From NCBI GenBank assembly GCA_022820485.1, contig JAJEFJ010000060.1, positions 1-64,000 of the forward strand: a stretch of DNA of 64,000 bases. The letters run 5' to 3'. The translations under genes and the position numbers were made by a program. The first letter of the stretch is position 1. Each line of letters opens with the position of its first letter. Below the pieces are notes generated by a model. It made no database searches, was not told the DNA's origin, and worked only from the letters and a program-made list of their open reading frames with translations. The DNA comes from Candidatus Latescibacterota bacterium (GTDB lineage: Bacteria > Latescibacterota > UBA2968 > UBA8231). This document shows positions 51,715-60,352 of the stretch, piece after piece.

Positions 51715-54615
51715 GTGCCCCGAACCAGCGAAGTCGCCTTTAACGTCGCCCTGTCTAACGTGCTGCGGACCAAGCATCCGCGCTGGCGCGACCGCACCAG
51801 TGCGGAGCAAAAGAGCATCCTCCGCGAGACTGCCCTACAGCCGGACATCGTCATTCGCCCTCCGGGTGGCATTCCGGTCGTCCTAGAAACCGAATTTGAA
51901 CCAGCACGCAGTGTCGAAGAAGACGCCCGAAAACGCTTGGGGAAATTCTTGCAGTACAGGGGTGCCCAGATTGAGCAGACCATCGCCGTCCAAATTTCGA
52001 AAGACCTGAGCGAGGTGCCGCAGGAAGACTTGGAGCGGGAGATCAAGGCTGCCGAGTTCCGCTATTGCACGTACTCGCTGCAAGCAGCGGACATGGCCGT
52101 GCGCTGGCCGGCCAGTGGCTGGCTCGATGGTAGTATTGACAATCTCGCTAGCTGTATTGAGAACGTATCACTGTCTGAGCGGCTGCTCGCCGAGGGAACG
52201 CAGATTCTGGAACAGAGCATCGGCGACGCCAGCGGCGAATTACTCGAAACGGCTGGCCCTCACGCGCTAAAGAAAATAGCGCAGTTTCTCCACCAAGAGG
52301 ACGGCGAGCAAACTTCACGCATGGCTATGGCCATCGTCGCTAACGCGCTCGTTTTTCACACTGCTATTGTCGGAGCACACGGGATTGCCACTATCGACGA
52401 GTTGCGTATTCCGGGGCGCAACGACGTCAGCAAGAGCCGTTTACTTGAGTGCTGGCAGCATATCCTCGATAACATCAACTACTATCCGATCTTTCGCATT
52501 GCTTCCGATTTGCTGTTGCCGATTCCCGACGGCACGGCGAATGCGGTCCTCAATCGCCTCGCGCAGGCGGCGAGCGATTTAGCGGGGTTGGGGGCTACCA
52601 CCTTGCACGACCTTTCCGGGCGGATGTTCCAACGGCTCATCGCCGATCGGAAGTTCCTCGCCACGTTCTACACGCTACCGACCTCGGCGGCTCTGCTCGG
52701 CGAGTTGGCAGTGGCCCGTTTGGACGCGGAAATGGATTGGTCCGACCCGGATGCTCTCACCGGTCTTCAAGTCGCCGACCTAGCTTGTGGCACGGGTGCT
52801 CTGCTTTCGGCGGCATATCGCGCTCTAGCGGTGCGTTATCGGCGAACTGGCGGCGACGATCAGGCGCTGCATCAGCAGATGATGGAACGCGCTCTCATCG
52901 CTGCGGACATTATGCCGGCGGCAACGCACCTTACCGCGTCCATGCTATCGAGTGCTCATCCGGGGACGACTTTTGGCCGCACCCGCGTTCACACATTGCC
53001 CTACGGACAGCAGAGTCAGGAAAAGCGGCATACAATGGCATTGGGGGCGCTTGATCTGATTGAGGATGATGCTGCGCCGTCGCTGTTTGGGACCGGTGTC
53101 ACAGTGGCGCACGGCACGGGCGCGGATGTGGCAACCGAGGGGAGTCAAGATATGATTCTCCCCCGCGAAACGGCCGATCTGGTGATAATGAATCCTCCCT
53201 TTACGCGACCAACGAACCACGAGAAGGCCGAGGTGCCCGTGCCGTCATTTGCTGGGTTGAGCAAGACCGAGAACGAACAGCAAGCTATGGCCAAGCGGCT
53301 AGCCGAGATACGTCGGCGGCTAGCCAATCCAGTCGGTCATGGCAACGCAGGACTGGCTTCTAACTTCATCGACCTCGCCCATGTCAAAACCAAGCCGGGC
53401 GGCGTCCTTGCTCTAGTGCTGCCGGCCTCATGTGTAAGAGGTGGCTCTTGGGAGGACGTCCGTCGCTTGTTGGAACGAGGATACGAGGACTTGGTCATAC
53501 TGACCATTGCGGCGCACGGTGATACCGACTTGGCCTTTTCTGCCGATACGGGGATGGCAGAGGCACTCGTAGTGGCCACTAAGTGCCGAGCCGGACGAGA
53601 GAGATGCGAGAAAACGCTGTTCGTCAATCTTCACCACCGGCCACGTAGTATTGAGGAAGCCTTTGAGGTAGCACTGTCGGTGCGTCGCCTTTCGCGTCAA
53701 GCTCGGCAAGGACGGCTTTGCGTGGGAGACCGAGAAACCATCGGCACGTACATTCGGGCACCTTTGAGCCAAGGGGGTTGTGCGTCTCTCCGCGAAACCA
53801 CGCTCGCCGACGCTGCCCTTGGATTGGTGGAAAAAACGCTCCGGTTGCCCCAAGGATACTCCACCCCTCTTCCCACGATTCGCCTTGAGGCCATTGGCAA
53901 GAAGGGACTGCTCCACCGAGACATCTCCGGGAAAGCGAGCAACGGAGTACCGCGAGGGCCGTTTGAAATTATTCCTATTCAGGGTGTGCCACAGTATCCG
54001 GTGTTGTGGGGCCACGACGCCGGGCGCGAACGGAGCCTCGTCGTCCCGCCTGATAGCGAAGGCGAGGTGCGCCCCGGCTGCGACGACCGAGCCGTATCCG
54101 TCTGGAAACGCACGGCTTCTCGGCTGCACTTCAACCTCGATTTTCGGATCAACTCGCAGAGCCTCACCGCCTGCCTTACGCCGACCAAAGCTATTGGTGG
54201 CCGGGCGTGGCCCAACTTCATCCCAGAGCAAGACGAGTGGACTTTACCACTTGTCTTGTGGGCCAATACGACGCTGGGACTCCTCGCCTTCTGGTGGGTC
54301 GGAACCCGACAGCAGCAGGGCCGGTCATGTCTCACGATCACTCAGTTGCCCCGCCTGACGGTCTTAGACCCGCGCTCCCTCAGCCAAGAGCAGCTAACCC
54401 AAGCCGAGGCCATCTTTGAGCGATTCAAGGAAAAGGAGTTCCTACCGGCCAATGAGGCGTATCGCGACGACGCTCGCCAAGCCCTCGACCACGCCGTTTT
54501 GGTGGAATTGCTTCGCCTTCCCGAAGCGGCCCTCGAACCGCTCGCCATTTTGCGCGCCCAATGGTGCGCCGAGCCAAGCGTCCATGGAGGTAAGAAGACG
54601 CGGATTGACGCTTAG
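51715..54615 (+). CDS. N6-adenine DNA methylase, possibly with nuclease-like N-terminus
   Basis: The 966-residue protein has a PD-(D/E)XK-like N-terminal part, PDIVIRPPGG then VVLETEFEPA (about residues 43-62), although the final Lys is replaced by Glu. A methylase core follows: FYTLPTSAALL, motif I VADLACGTGALL (about 353) and motif IV NPPFTRP (about 492). A long C-terminal region probably recognises DNA. The size and one-chain design resemble type IIG restriction-modification or phage-exclusion methylases. GTG 51715 follows AAGGAAAT. No separate restriction gene is adjacent; a Clp-fold proteinase gene follows. Confidence 0.8.
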   Translation: MPRTSEVAFNVALSNVLRTKHPRWRDRTSAEQKSILRETALQPDIVIRPPGGIPVVLETEFEPARSVEEDARKRLGKFLQYRGAQIEQTIAVQISKDLSEVPQEDLEREIKAAEFRYCTYSLQAADMAVRWPASGWLDGSIDNLASCIENVSLSERLLAEGTQILEQSIGDASGELLETAGPHALKKIAQFLHQEDGEQTSRMAMAIVANALVFHTAIVGAHGIATIDELRIPGRNDVSKSRLLECWQHILDNINYYPIFRIASDLLLPIPDGTANAVLNRLAQAASDLAGLGATTLHDLSGRMFQRLIADRKFLATFYTLPTSAALLGELAVARLDAEMDWSDPDALTGLQVADLACGTGALLSAAYRALAVRYRRTGGDDQALHQQMMERALIAADIMPAATHLTASMLSSAHPGTTFGRTRVHTLPYGQQSQEKRHTMALGALDLIEDDAAPSLFGTGVTVAHGTGADVATEGSQDMILPRETADLVIMNPPFTRPTNHEKAEVPVPSFAGLSKTENEQQAMAKRLAEIRRRLANPVGHGNAGLASNFIDLAHVKTKPGGVLALVLPASCVRGGSWEDVRRLLERGYEDLVILTIAAHGDTDLAFSADTGMAEALVVATKCRAGRERCEKTLFVNLHHRPRSIEEAFEVALSVRRLSRQARQGRLCVGDRETIGTYIRAPLSQGGCASLRETTLADAALGLVEKTLRLPQGYSTPLPTIRLEAIGKKGLLHRDISGKASNGVPRGPFEIIPIQGVPQYPVLWGHDAGRERSLVVPPDSEGEVRPGCDDRAVSVWKRTASRLHFNLDFRINSQSLTACLTPTKAIGGRAWPNFIPEQDEWTLPLVLWANTTLGLLAFWWVGTRQQQGRSCLTITQLPRLTVLDPRSLSQEQLTQAEAIFERFKEKEFLPANEAYRDDARQALDHAVLVELLRLPEAALEPLAILRAQWCAEPSVHGGKKTRIDA

Positions 54616-54783
54616 AGCGATCGCGACATAGCTTGACTCTGCACTTAAAATGCCCTAACTTCTTGTACAAGAGTGTATTATCAACTTTTAGCATGTCTTA
54701 TCATGTTGGACACGCGGTCTACTAAAGGCGGTACAAACCTGTAAGATTCCATAGTCTTGCTGAAAAGGAGAATACATTGTAGT

Positions 54784-55794
54784 ATGTCTGAAATCGAAAA
54801 ACGAAAAGATTTGCTTCGCCAGATTGGGTCGGATCGTAACTCTAAGACAGTGCTCTACGTGACGGGAGACCGTCAAGGACTGGAGACCCAGATTGGCCAA
54901 GATATCATAGATTTATTTGTTGATCACTTAGACGAAATTGGGCCAGTAAAAAAGATATCGCTTGTTCTTTACACATCTGGCGGTGATACATCTGCGGCAT
55001 GGAATCTGGTTAATCTTTTTCATATGTTTTGTGATAATTTTGAAATCATAGCACTAGGAAAATGCATGAGTGCTGGAACGCTTATATCGCTCGGCGCAGA
55101 CCGTATTGTCATGACTAAACAGGCAACGCTGGGGCCTATTGATCCTAGTATACAACACCCGCTTGGTCCTTCTATTCCTGGGGCAAGCCCTGAAGCACGT
55201 GCTGGAGTAAGTGTTGAAGCAGTCAAAGGCTACCTTGATGCAATCCGTGAATATGAGGCCGGCGAACTTTTTGAAGGTCAAGCTCTTATCGATCTGTCAA
55301 ACAAGGTACATCCTCTCGTGCTTGGGCAGATTTTTCGGTCCAGACAGCAGATAAGAGACCTTGCTGGACGACTATTGCGGAGACATACTGACAACCAAGA
55401 CCAGATAGAACAAATAGTTGACTTCCTATGCTCTGAATCTGGTAGCCACGACTATACTATCAACCGCCGAGAAGCCGAGAGACTCGGGCTGAAAGTAGAA
55501 AAATGTTCCGAAGATCTCTACGTAATTCTTCGGCAACTACGTAACAGCTTTTCCACACAAATGTTACTGCGGGAACCCTACGATATTAATATATTGGCTG
55601 CGAATGGTGGTGTGGGAAAGTATGAATTCACGCGTGCTTTAATCGAAAGTGCGGATCACGGGGCGCATCATTTCGTTACGGCCGGAGAGATCGAAGTCAC
55701 AGAGATTCTCCAGCAAAACCAAGATGGGACATCGCTCAAGCAGGTTGCTTTTCGCGACCAGCGAAATTTCGAGGGTTGGAGGAAAATCGCATGA
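54784..55794 (+). CDS. SDH-type Clp-fold serine proteinase
   Basis: The 336-residue protein resembles the serine dehydrogenase proteinase family (PF01972-like), with a ClpP/crotonase fold: LVLYTSGGDTSAAWNLV, then GKCMSAGTLISLGADRIVM with the nucleophile Ser, and LGPIDPSI. Members are often membrane-associated or act with partners; here there is no transmembrane segment. ATG 54784 has AAGGAG 13 bases upstream, a long gap. Composition is clearly more A+T-rich than the surrounding genes, which suggests acquisition. Its stop overlaps the next small gene by ATGA. Confidence 0.85.
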   Translation: MSEIEKRKDLLRQIGSDRNSKTVLYVTGDRQGLETQIGQDIIDLFVDHLDEIGPVKKISLVLYTSGGDTSAAWNLVNLFHMFCDNFEIIALGKCMSAGTLISLGADRIVMTKQATLGPIDPSIQHPLGPSIPGASPEARAGVSVEAVKGYLDAIREYEAGELFEGQALIDLSNKVHPLVLGQIFRSRQQIRDLAGRLLRRHTDNQDQIEQIVDFLCSESGSHDYTINRREAERLGLKVEKCSEDLYVILRQLRNSFSTQMLLREPYDINILAANGGVGKYEFTRALIESADHGAHHFVTAGEIEVTEILQQNQDGTSLKQVAFRDQRNFEGWRKIA

Positions 55795-55994
55795 CGAAGA
55801 CCGCACAAGACCCCGGACTAGAATCGACTTTTCATGGTGGTACAGCAGCTTCAGCGTATCACCTATCGGAATCATTAGATTGGTCGAGTCTGTCAACACA
55901 AATAAAAAACCGGGTAGTTCTTGTTCCCACCCACACGCAGACACTGACGAACCTCGAATTACCCGAAAAAAAGAAAAAGGTACGTCAAGCCTAG
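55791..55994 (+). CDS. Small downstream gene with -1 slippery site
   Basis: The in-frame product is 67 residues, starting at ATG 55791 inside the previous stop, and ends with PEKKKKVRQA. At 55967-55973 lies A-AAA-AAG, the canonical -1 frameshift heptamer, in the correct phase. A -1 slip there enters a frame open to the stop at 56129-56131, giving about 113 residues and adding GTSSLAPTVAKRRKFPPETI and a tail ending in GFVRGNLYAHLLGAGCAY. So the gene may be longer by programmed frameshifting, or the site may be a sequencing or mutational slip. No family is recognised. Confidence 0.55.
   Translation: MTKTAQDPGLESTFHGGTAASAYHLSESLDWSSLSTQIKNRVVLVPTHTQTLTNLELPEKKKKVRQA
55967..55973 (+). other. 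Candidate -1 programmed frameshift heptamer
   Basis: A-AAA-AAG sits in phase with the zero-frame codons AAA (55968-55970) and AAG (55971-55973), as at the dnaX site. A second AAA-AAG follows at 55974-55979. No convincing downstream stem was found by eye. Confidence 0.45.
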
Positions 55995-56137
55995 CGCCTA
56001 CGGTGGCAAAAAGACGCAAGTTCCCTCCTGAGACAATCCCCTGTGATTACTCTACCATCGTGCGGGACCAATTGGGATTTGTAAGGGGAAACCTATATGC
56101 GCACCTGTTGGGAGCAGGATGTGCATACTAAACCAGC

Positions 56138-56258
56138 CTAAAAGAGCCATAGCTGCTTGGCCTCCCGCCGGCGCGGCATGGCCGCATCCTCACGCGCGAG
56201 CAACCGAGCGGGGATCTCTTCTATAAACGGCGATAGCGGGCACTGCACCCGTTCGCCA
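56138..56258 (-). pseudogene. Duplicated 3' end of an EndoQ/UvrD-type helicase gene
   Basis: These 121 bases match 56947-57067, the 3' end of the large helicase gene, at roughly 90 percent and in the same orientation. On the minus strand they still read through GERVQCPLSPF and end with REAKQLWLF and a stop, like the real tail REAEQLSLF. The rest of the gene is missing. The copy and the intact tail flank the Uma2 gene, suggesting insertion or recombination beside the helicase. Confidence 0.85.
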
Positions 56259-56347
56259 CTAAAAGTGGAGCCTCAAATGCCCCGACCTAACCTCAATTGG
56301 CAGGACTAAAGCGGTATGTTAAATTGAAAAGACGGAGATAGCGGTCT

Positions 56348-56911
56348 ATGAATGCAGTGTCCCTACAACCCCATCTATGGACGCGGGAAGAATACGAGAA
56401 AATGGTATCCGCCGGCGTTTTTCATCCAGAGGACCGACTTGAGCTGATCAACGGGGAAATCCTCGAAATGACACCACAAAGCCGTGCCCACGCTACAGCA
56501 GTCTGTCTAGTGAATGAAGTCTTGAGCGCAATATATGTCCAAGGCTTTACCGTGCGCGTCCAAGTCCCTATGGCCTTGGGAGAGTCGTCCGAGCCTGAAC
56601 CCGATGTCGCCGTAGTCCGCGGCCAACCACGCGATCACCTCGCGTACCATCCCACGGTCGCTGCACTAGTCGTCGAAATCTCGGATTCCTCGCTGAGATA
56701 CGATCGGGAACACAAGCAAGGATTGTACGCCGCCAGCGGTACTCCCGAGTACTGGATCCTCAATCTGGTAGATTACTGTCTAGAGGTCTATAGAGACCCA
56801 GACCAAGAACGGGAAACCTATCAGTCCTCCACAGTACTTACCCGCAACGACACGGTCTCCCCACTCACCCGTCCCGACGCGGCCATCTCCGTCGCCGACC
56901 TACTGCCCTAG
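56348..56911 (+). CDS. Uma2-family (DUF820) nuclease-fold protein
   Basis: The 187-residue protein matches the Uma2 pattern: an N-terminal TREEYEKMVSAGVFHPEDRL helix, ELINGEI, EPEPDVAVVRG with the catalytic Asp, LVVEISDSSLRYDR with Glu-x-(Ser), and GTPEYWILNL. These are PD-(D/E)XK-type domains, abundant in cyanobacteria and several environmental phyla and of unproved function. ATG 56348 follows GGAGAT. It lies between the duplicated helicase tail and the intact helicase gene, in opposite orientation. Confidence 0.88.
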   Translation: MNAVSLQPHLWTREEYEKMVSAGVFHPEDRLELINGEILEMTPQSRAHATAVCLVNEVLSAIYVQGFTVRVQVPMALGESSEPEPDVAVVRGQPRDHLAYHPTVAALVVEISDSSLRYDREHKQGLYAASGTPEYWILNLVDYCLEVYRDPDQERETYQSSTVLTRNDTVSPLTRPDAAISVADLLP

Positions 56912-56946
56912 CCGCTTTCGCGGCCCAATCCCGCGGCTTGAGAAAT

Positions 56947-59900
56947 CTAAAAGAGCGATAGCTGCTCGGCCTCCCGCCGGCGCGGCATTTCCACATCCTC
57001 GCGCGAGAGCAACCGAGCGGGGATCTCTTCTACAAACGGCGATAGCGCGCCCTGCACCCGCTCGCCATAGCGCTGGCGGCTGCGCGCCCGCAGCAACACC
57101 AACTCCTCCTCGGCTCGCGTCATGCCCACGTAAAAAAGCCGCCGCTCCTCGGCTAAGTCGGCATCCCGCTCGCGGAAGGGGATGAGTCCGTCCTCCACCC
57201 CACAGATAAATACCACTGGAAACTCCAAGCCCTTGGCCGCGTGCAAGGTCATCAGCGCGACGGCCTCCGGACCTTGAGGGCCGCCCCGCTCCTCGTAGTC
57301 AGCCTCCGCGCCCAGGAGCACGGTCTCCAAAAGCTGTGCAACCGTTCCAGCCGCGTCCGCTACTCGGGCCAAGTGCTCCAAGTCCTCGTCCTCCGGATCC
57401 CCGAACTCGGCCTGCCAGCGACGCACCCAAGCACCTGCCCCCTCCTGCTCAGCCCATTGCCTGTACTCTGCTATCCGCCCCTCTAGCGCCTCGACCCGGT
57501 CCTGCGCAGCAGCCGACAGCTCCCCTCGCCGCACTTGGCGCAAAATGTGCGGTTCCACGCCCATAGCCTCTAGTGCCTGCCAGCGGCGCACATCCTCTTG
57601 CGAGATCGCGGCGTAGCGGGCAAACGCCAATGCGGCCCACACGGTCGGCGCTTGCAGAAAGCCCTTCTGCCCGACGAGCCGGTACGGCAGGCCCTCCTTG
57701 CGGAAGCACTCCTCCAGCACTTGGCCTTGGCGACCCGTGCGGAAGAGCACGGCAAAGTCGGCGAAGCTGCGCGTGCCCTCTGCGCCAGCATCGGTCTGCA
57801 CCATATCGGTGCCGCCGACCATGCGGGCAATCTCCCGCACCACCGCAATGCCCTCGGCCGTCTCGCTTTGCACTTCTATTAGGCGGATTCTTTCCTTCCC
57901 CGGGCGCACGGCGGCCAGCTCAATGGCCTCTCGCTCTGGATTGTGGCTGACGACAGCCGCGGAGGCCTCGACAATATGCCCCTGCGAGCGGTAATTCGCG
58001 CCTAGATGAAAGAGTTGCGTATCCGAGAAACGGTCACGCAAGTGAACGAAGTGGTCGGGCGAAGCTCCGCGAAAGCTATAGATCGCTTGATCCGGGTCGC
58101 CGATGGCCATCAGGCCCGCGCCTTCACCCGCCAACTGGAGGACCAATCTATACTGCGCGGCGTTGAGGTCTTGGAACTCGTCTATCAGCAAATAGGGAAA
58201 CCGCGCCCGCACCTGTTCCCGCACGGCGGCATCCGCTTCTAAGAGGCGCAGCAAATCCAAGAGAATGTCGTCGTAGTCGCAGGCTCCAGACGCATGGAGG
58301 GCCGCCTGATAAGCGTCGTAATGCGGTCGCCACTCCTCGGCCACCTCATCCGGCCCCTGCGCCGCGGCCTTGGCCAGCGAGATGGCTTGGCTGGCGGCAA
58401 CCGACCCCGTCAAATCAGCATCCGCCAGCGCCCCTTCCAGCAACCGGCGCGCTTCCACCTCGTCGAGTACCAGCTTTGGCTCGCAGCCCAACTCCCGCAA
58501 CAGCGACAACGCCAAGCGGTGAAAGGTCCCCACCTGCATCGCACCCAGCCCACCGCCCAACAAGGCGCTCAGCCGCTGCCGCATCTGTCCAGCCGCCCGC
58601 CGGGTAAAGGTAATGGCCATGATCCGCCCCGGGTCCACGCCGCTTGCGACCAGCCGCGCAATGCGCCGCGTCAGCACCCGGGTCTTGCCCGACCCCGGCC
58701 CAGCCACGACCACTAAAGGCCCTCCTTCGGCTTCTTCGATTTGCCGCTGTGCGTCGTCGAGCTCGTCCTCGTCCCGCTCCGCTTGCTCAGTGCTATCGAG
58801 CTTTGGCGTCTGTACCGCTAAAACGTGGACTTCCTCAGCCGTCTTCGCGACCGCCGGTCCCAAATCGAACAACGCCCCTTGCCCTTTCAAGCGCGTCCGC
58901 TCCTCCTCGCTAAACACGCTGATCACGCCGTACTCCCCATCGTGGCCGGGGTAAATGTCCACCTCGCCGCAGCGCATCCGGCGCACACCCTCGGCCACCA
59001 ACGGCCCAGCGCAGCTTTCAATCGCTTCGAGTCCGGCGCGGCGTAACACGTCGAGTTCTGTTCCTACTTCGGCCAAGAGCCGGTCGTACACGCCGCGGAC
59101 TTTTTTGCTTTTCGGACCAACGCCAACCGCTGCGCCGATCACTTCGTCGAGCGGAATCAGGTACTCGTAAGTCGGAGCAACCTCCGGTCGAAACCCCTCC
59201 GGACGATCAGCTAGCTTCTCCACCCGGTGCAAAACCCCCACCGTCAGCTTGCGTCCACACACCGGGCAGATCCCCTCGGCAGCCAGCGTTTGCGCTGGCT
59301 TGTAGCACACCGCACACTTGCGGTGGCCGTCGTAGTGGTATTTGCCTTCTTCGGGGTAGAACTCCAAGGTGCCCAAAAAGCGCACTGGGTCGCGGTCTTT
59401 GAGCGCAGCGTAGATGCCCGGATACGAGCACTCGGTGTCAAAGCACGTGGCCTCGCGGGCCAATTTTTGCGGCGAGTGGGCGTCAGAATTGGATACGATC
59501 GCATAGCGGTCGAGGGCCGACAGCCGCCAGTTCATCGGCGGATCCGAGGACAAGCCGGTCTCCACCGCGAAGATATGCGGCAGCAAATCCTCGTAGCACT
59601 CCTCCAACGAGTCAAAGCCCGACGATGCCCCCAACGCGGCAAAGTGCGGCGTCCATATATGGGCCGGGATGAAGAGCACCTTCTCGTCGGCTTCGAGACA
59701 AATCTCTAAAAGATCGCGGCTGTCCAGCCCCAAGATGGGCCGACCATCGGACTGCAAGTTGCCAATGGCACCGAGGCGGCGATTGAGTCGGGCGACGGAT
59801 TCGAGGGAGGGCAGGATGACGACGTGGTGGATCTTGCGGGTCTTGTCGCCCTTCTTGTAGATGGTGCTGATTTCCACCGAAAGCATGAAACGCACAGCGC

Positions 59901-60150
59901 GACGGCAGCGCTCGGGCAGCTCTTGTTCCACGGCAGCACGGCGACCGGGTTCAAGTTGGTACAGCCCCTCTTCGGCTGGTTCGAGTTGCTCAGATAGTTC
60001 GGCAAACCACTCGGGATGCGTGTAGTCCCCCGTGCCGACCACGTCAACGCCCTTGAGCGCCGACCACTTGTGCAAATTAGAAGGGTTGAGCTCGCGGCTC
60101 GTCGCTCTCGCAAAACGCGAGTGCAAGTGCACGTCGATTACGAACTGCAT
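56947..60150 (-). CDS. EndoQ-like PHP nuclease fused to UvrD-type helicase
   Basis: The 1067-residue protein joins a PHP-domain nuclease (about 1-430) to a superfamily 1A helicase (about 460-1067). The PHP part has DVHLHSRFARATSRE (metal His 8 and 10), GTGDYTHPEWF, NSDAHSP and a CAVC...CPVC zinc site, as in endonuclease Q, which nicks DNA at deaminated bases. The helicase part has AGPGSGKTRVLTRR, DEFQDLNAAQ, GDPDQAIYSFRGA and VGMTRAEEEL. A single enzyme could find damage and unwind from the nick. ATG 60150 is used: the frame extends to 60282, but that extension is the MITE-derived CHTERSEVS stretch. Confidence 0.9.
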   Translation of the reverse strand: MQFVIDVHLHSRFARATSRELNPSNLHKWSALKGVDVVGTGDYTHPEWFAELSEQLEPAEEGLYQLEPGRRAAVEQELPERCRRAVRFMLSVEISTIYKKGDKTRKIHHVVILPSLESVARLNRRLGAIGNLQSDGRPILGLDSRDLLEICLEADEKVLFIPAHIWTPHFAALGASSGFDSLEECYEDLLPHIFAVETGLSSDPPMNWRLSALDRYAIVSNSDAHSPQKLAREATCFDTECSYPGIYAALKDRDPVRFLGTLEFYPEEGKYHYDGHRKCAVCYKPAQTLAAEGICPVCGRKLTVGVLHRVEKLADRPEGFRPEVAPTYEYLIPLDEVIGAAVGVGPKSKKVRGVYDRLLAEVGTELDVLRRAGLEAIESCAGPLVAEGVRRMRCGEVDIYPGHDGEYGVISVFSEEERTRLKGQGALFDLGPAVAKTAEEVHVLAVQTPKLDSTEQAERDEDELDDAQRQIEEAEGGPLVVVAGPGSGKTRVLTRRIARLVASGVDPGRIMAITFTRRAAGQMRQRLSALLGGGLGAMQVGTFHRLALSLLRELGCEPKLVLDEVEARRLLEGALADADLTGSVAASQAISLAKAAAQGPDEVAEEWRPHYDAYQAALHASGACDYDDILLDLLRLLEADAAVREQVRARFPYLLIDEFQDLNAAQYRLVLQLAGEGAGLMAIGDPDQAIYSFRGASPDHFVHLRDRFSDTQLFHLGANYRSQGHIVEASAAVVSHNPEREAIELAAVRPGKERIRLIEVQSETAEGIAVVREIARMVGGTDMVQTDAGAEGTRSFADFAVLFRTGRQGQVLEECFRKEGLPYRLVGQKGFLQAPTVWAALAFARYAAISQEDVRRWQALEAMGVEPHILRQVRRGELSAAAQDRVEALEGRIAEYRQWAEQEGAGAWVRRWQAEFGDPEDEDLEHLARVADAAGTVAQLLETVLLGAEADYEERGGPQGPEAVALMTLHAAKGLEFPVVFICGVEDGLIPFRERDADLAEERRLFYVGMTRAEEELVLLRARSRQRYGERVQGALSPFVEEIPARLLSREDVEMPRRREAEQLSLF

Positions 60151-60179
60151 ATTGGATCCCCGTTGACTTATAGCGATTG

Positions 60180-60352
60180 CTAAGTACCCGACAGTAGAGG
60201 TGGTATGAGATACTTCGCTTCGCTCAGTATGACAACTGCTAACCCGCTGCTTTCCAATGTCATGCTGAGCGCAGCGAAGCATCTTTTTCCTCGGTGTCTA
60301 TGCCTAACATCCATTGGATGACTGTCGTGTACTTAGAGCGGTTGCCCTAATC
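60180..60352. repeat. MITE-like element, copy B
   Basis: About 157-170 bp between the ends of terminal repeats CTAAGTACCCGACAGT (60180-60195) and ACTGTCGTGTACTTAG (60321-60336), inverted with one mismatch. The centre carries the opposed arms CTTCGCTCAGTATGACA and TGTCATGCTGAGCGCAGCGA. Copy A at 41912-42075 is in the opposite orientation. On the right, similarity to copy A continues outward through GGGCAACCGCT into the stop codon of the transporter gene. It also creates a false 44-residue N-terminal extension on the helicase gene. Confidence 0.78.

Noticed and set aside
55649..56131. 160-codon frame as a separate gene
   Set aside because: Its first half is antiphase to the proteinase gene; only the part after 55973 is plausible, as a -1 extension of the small gene.
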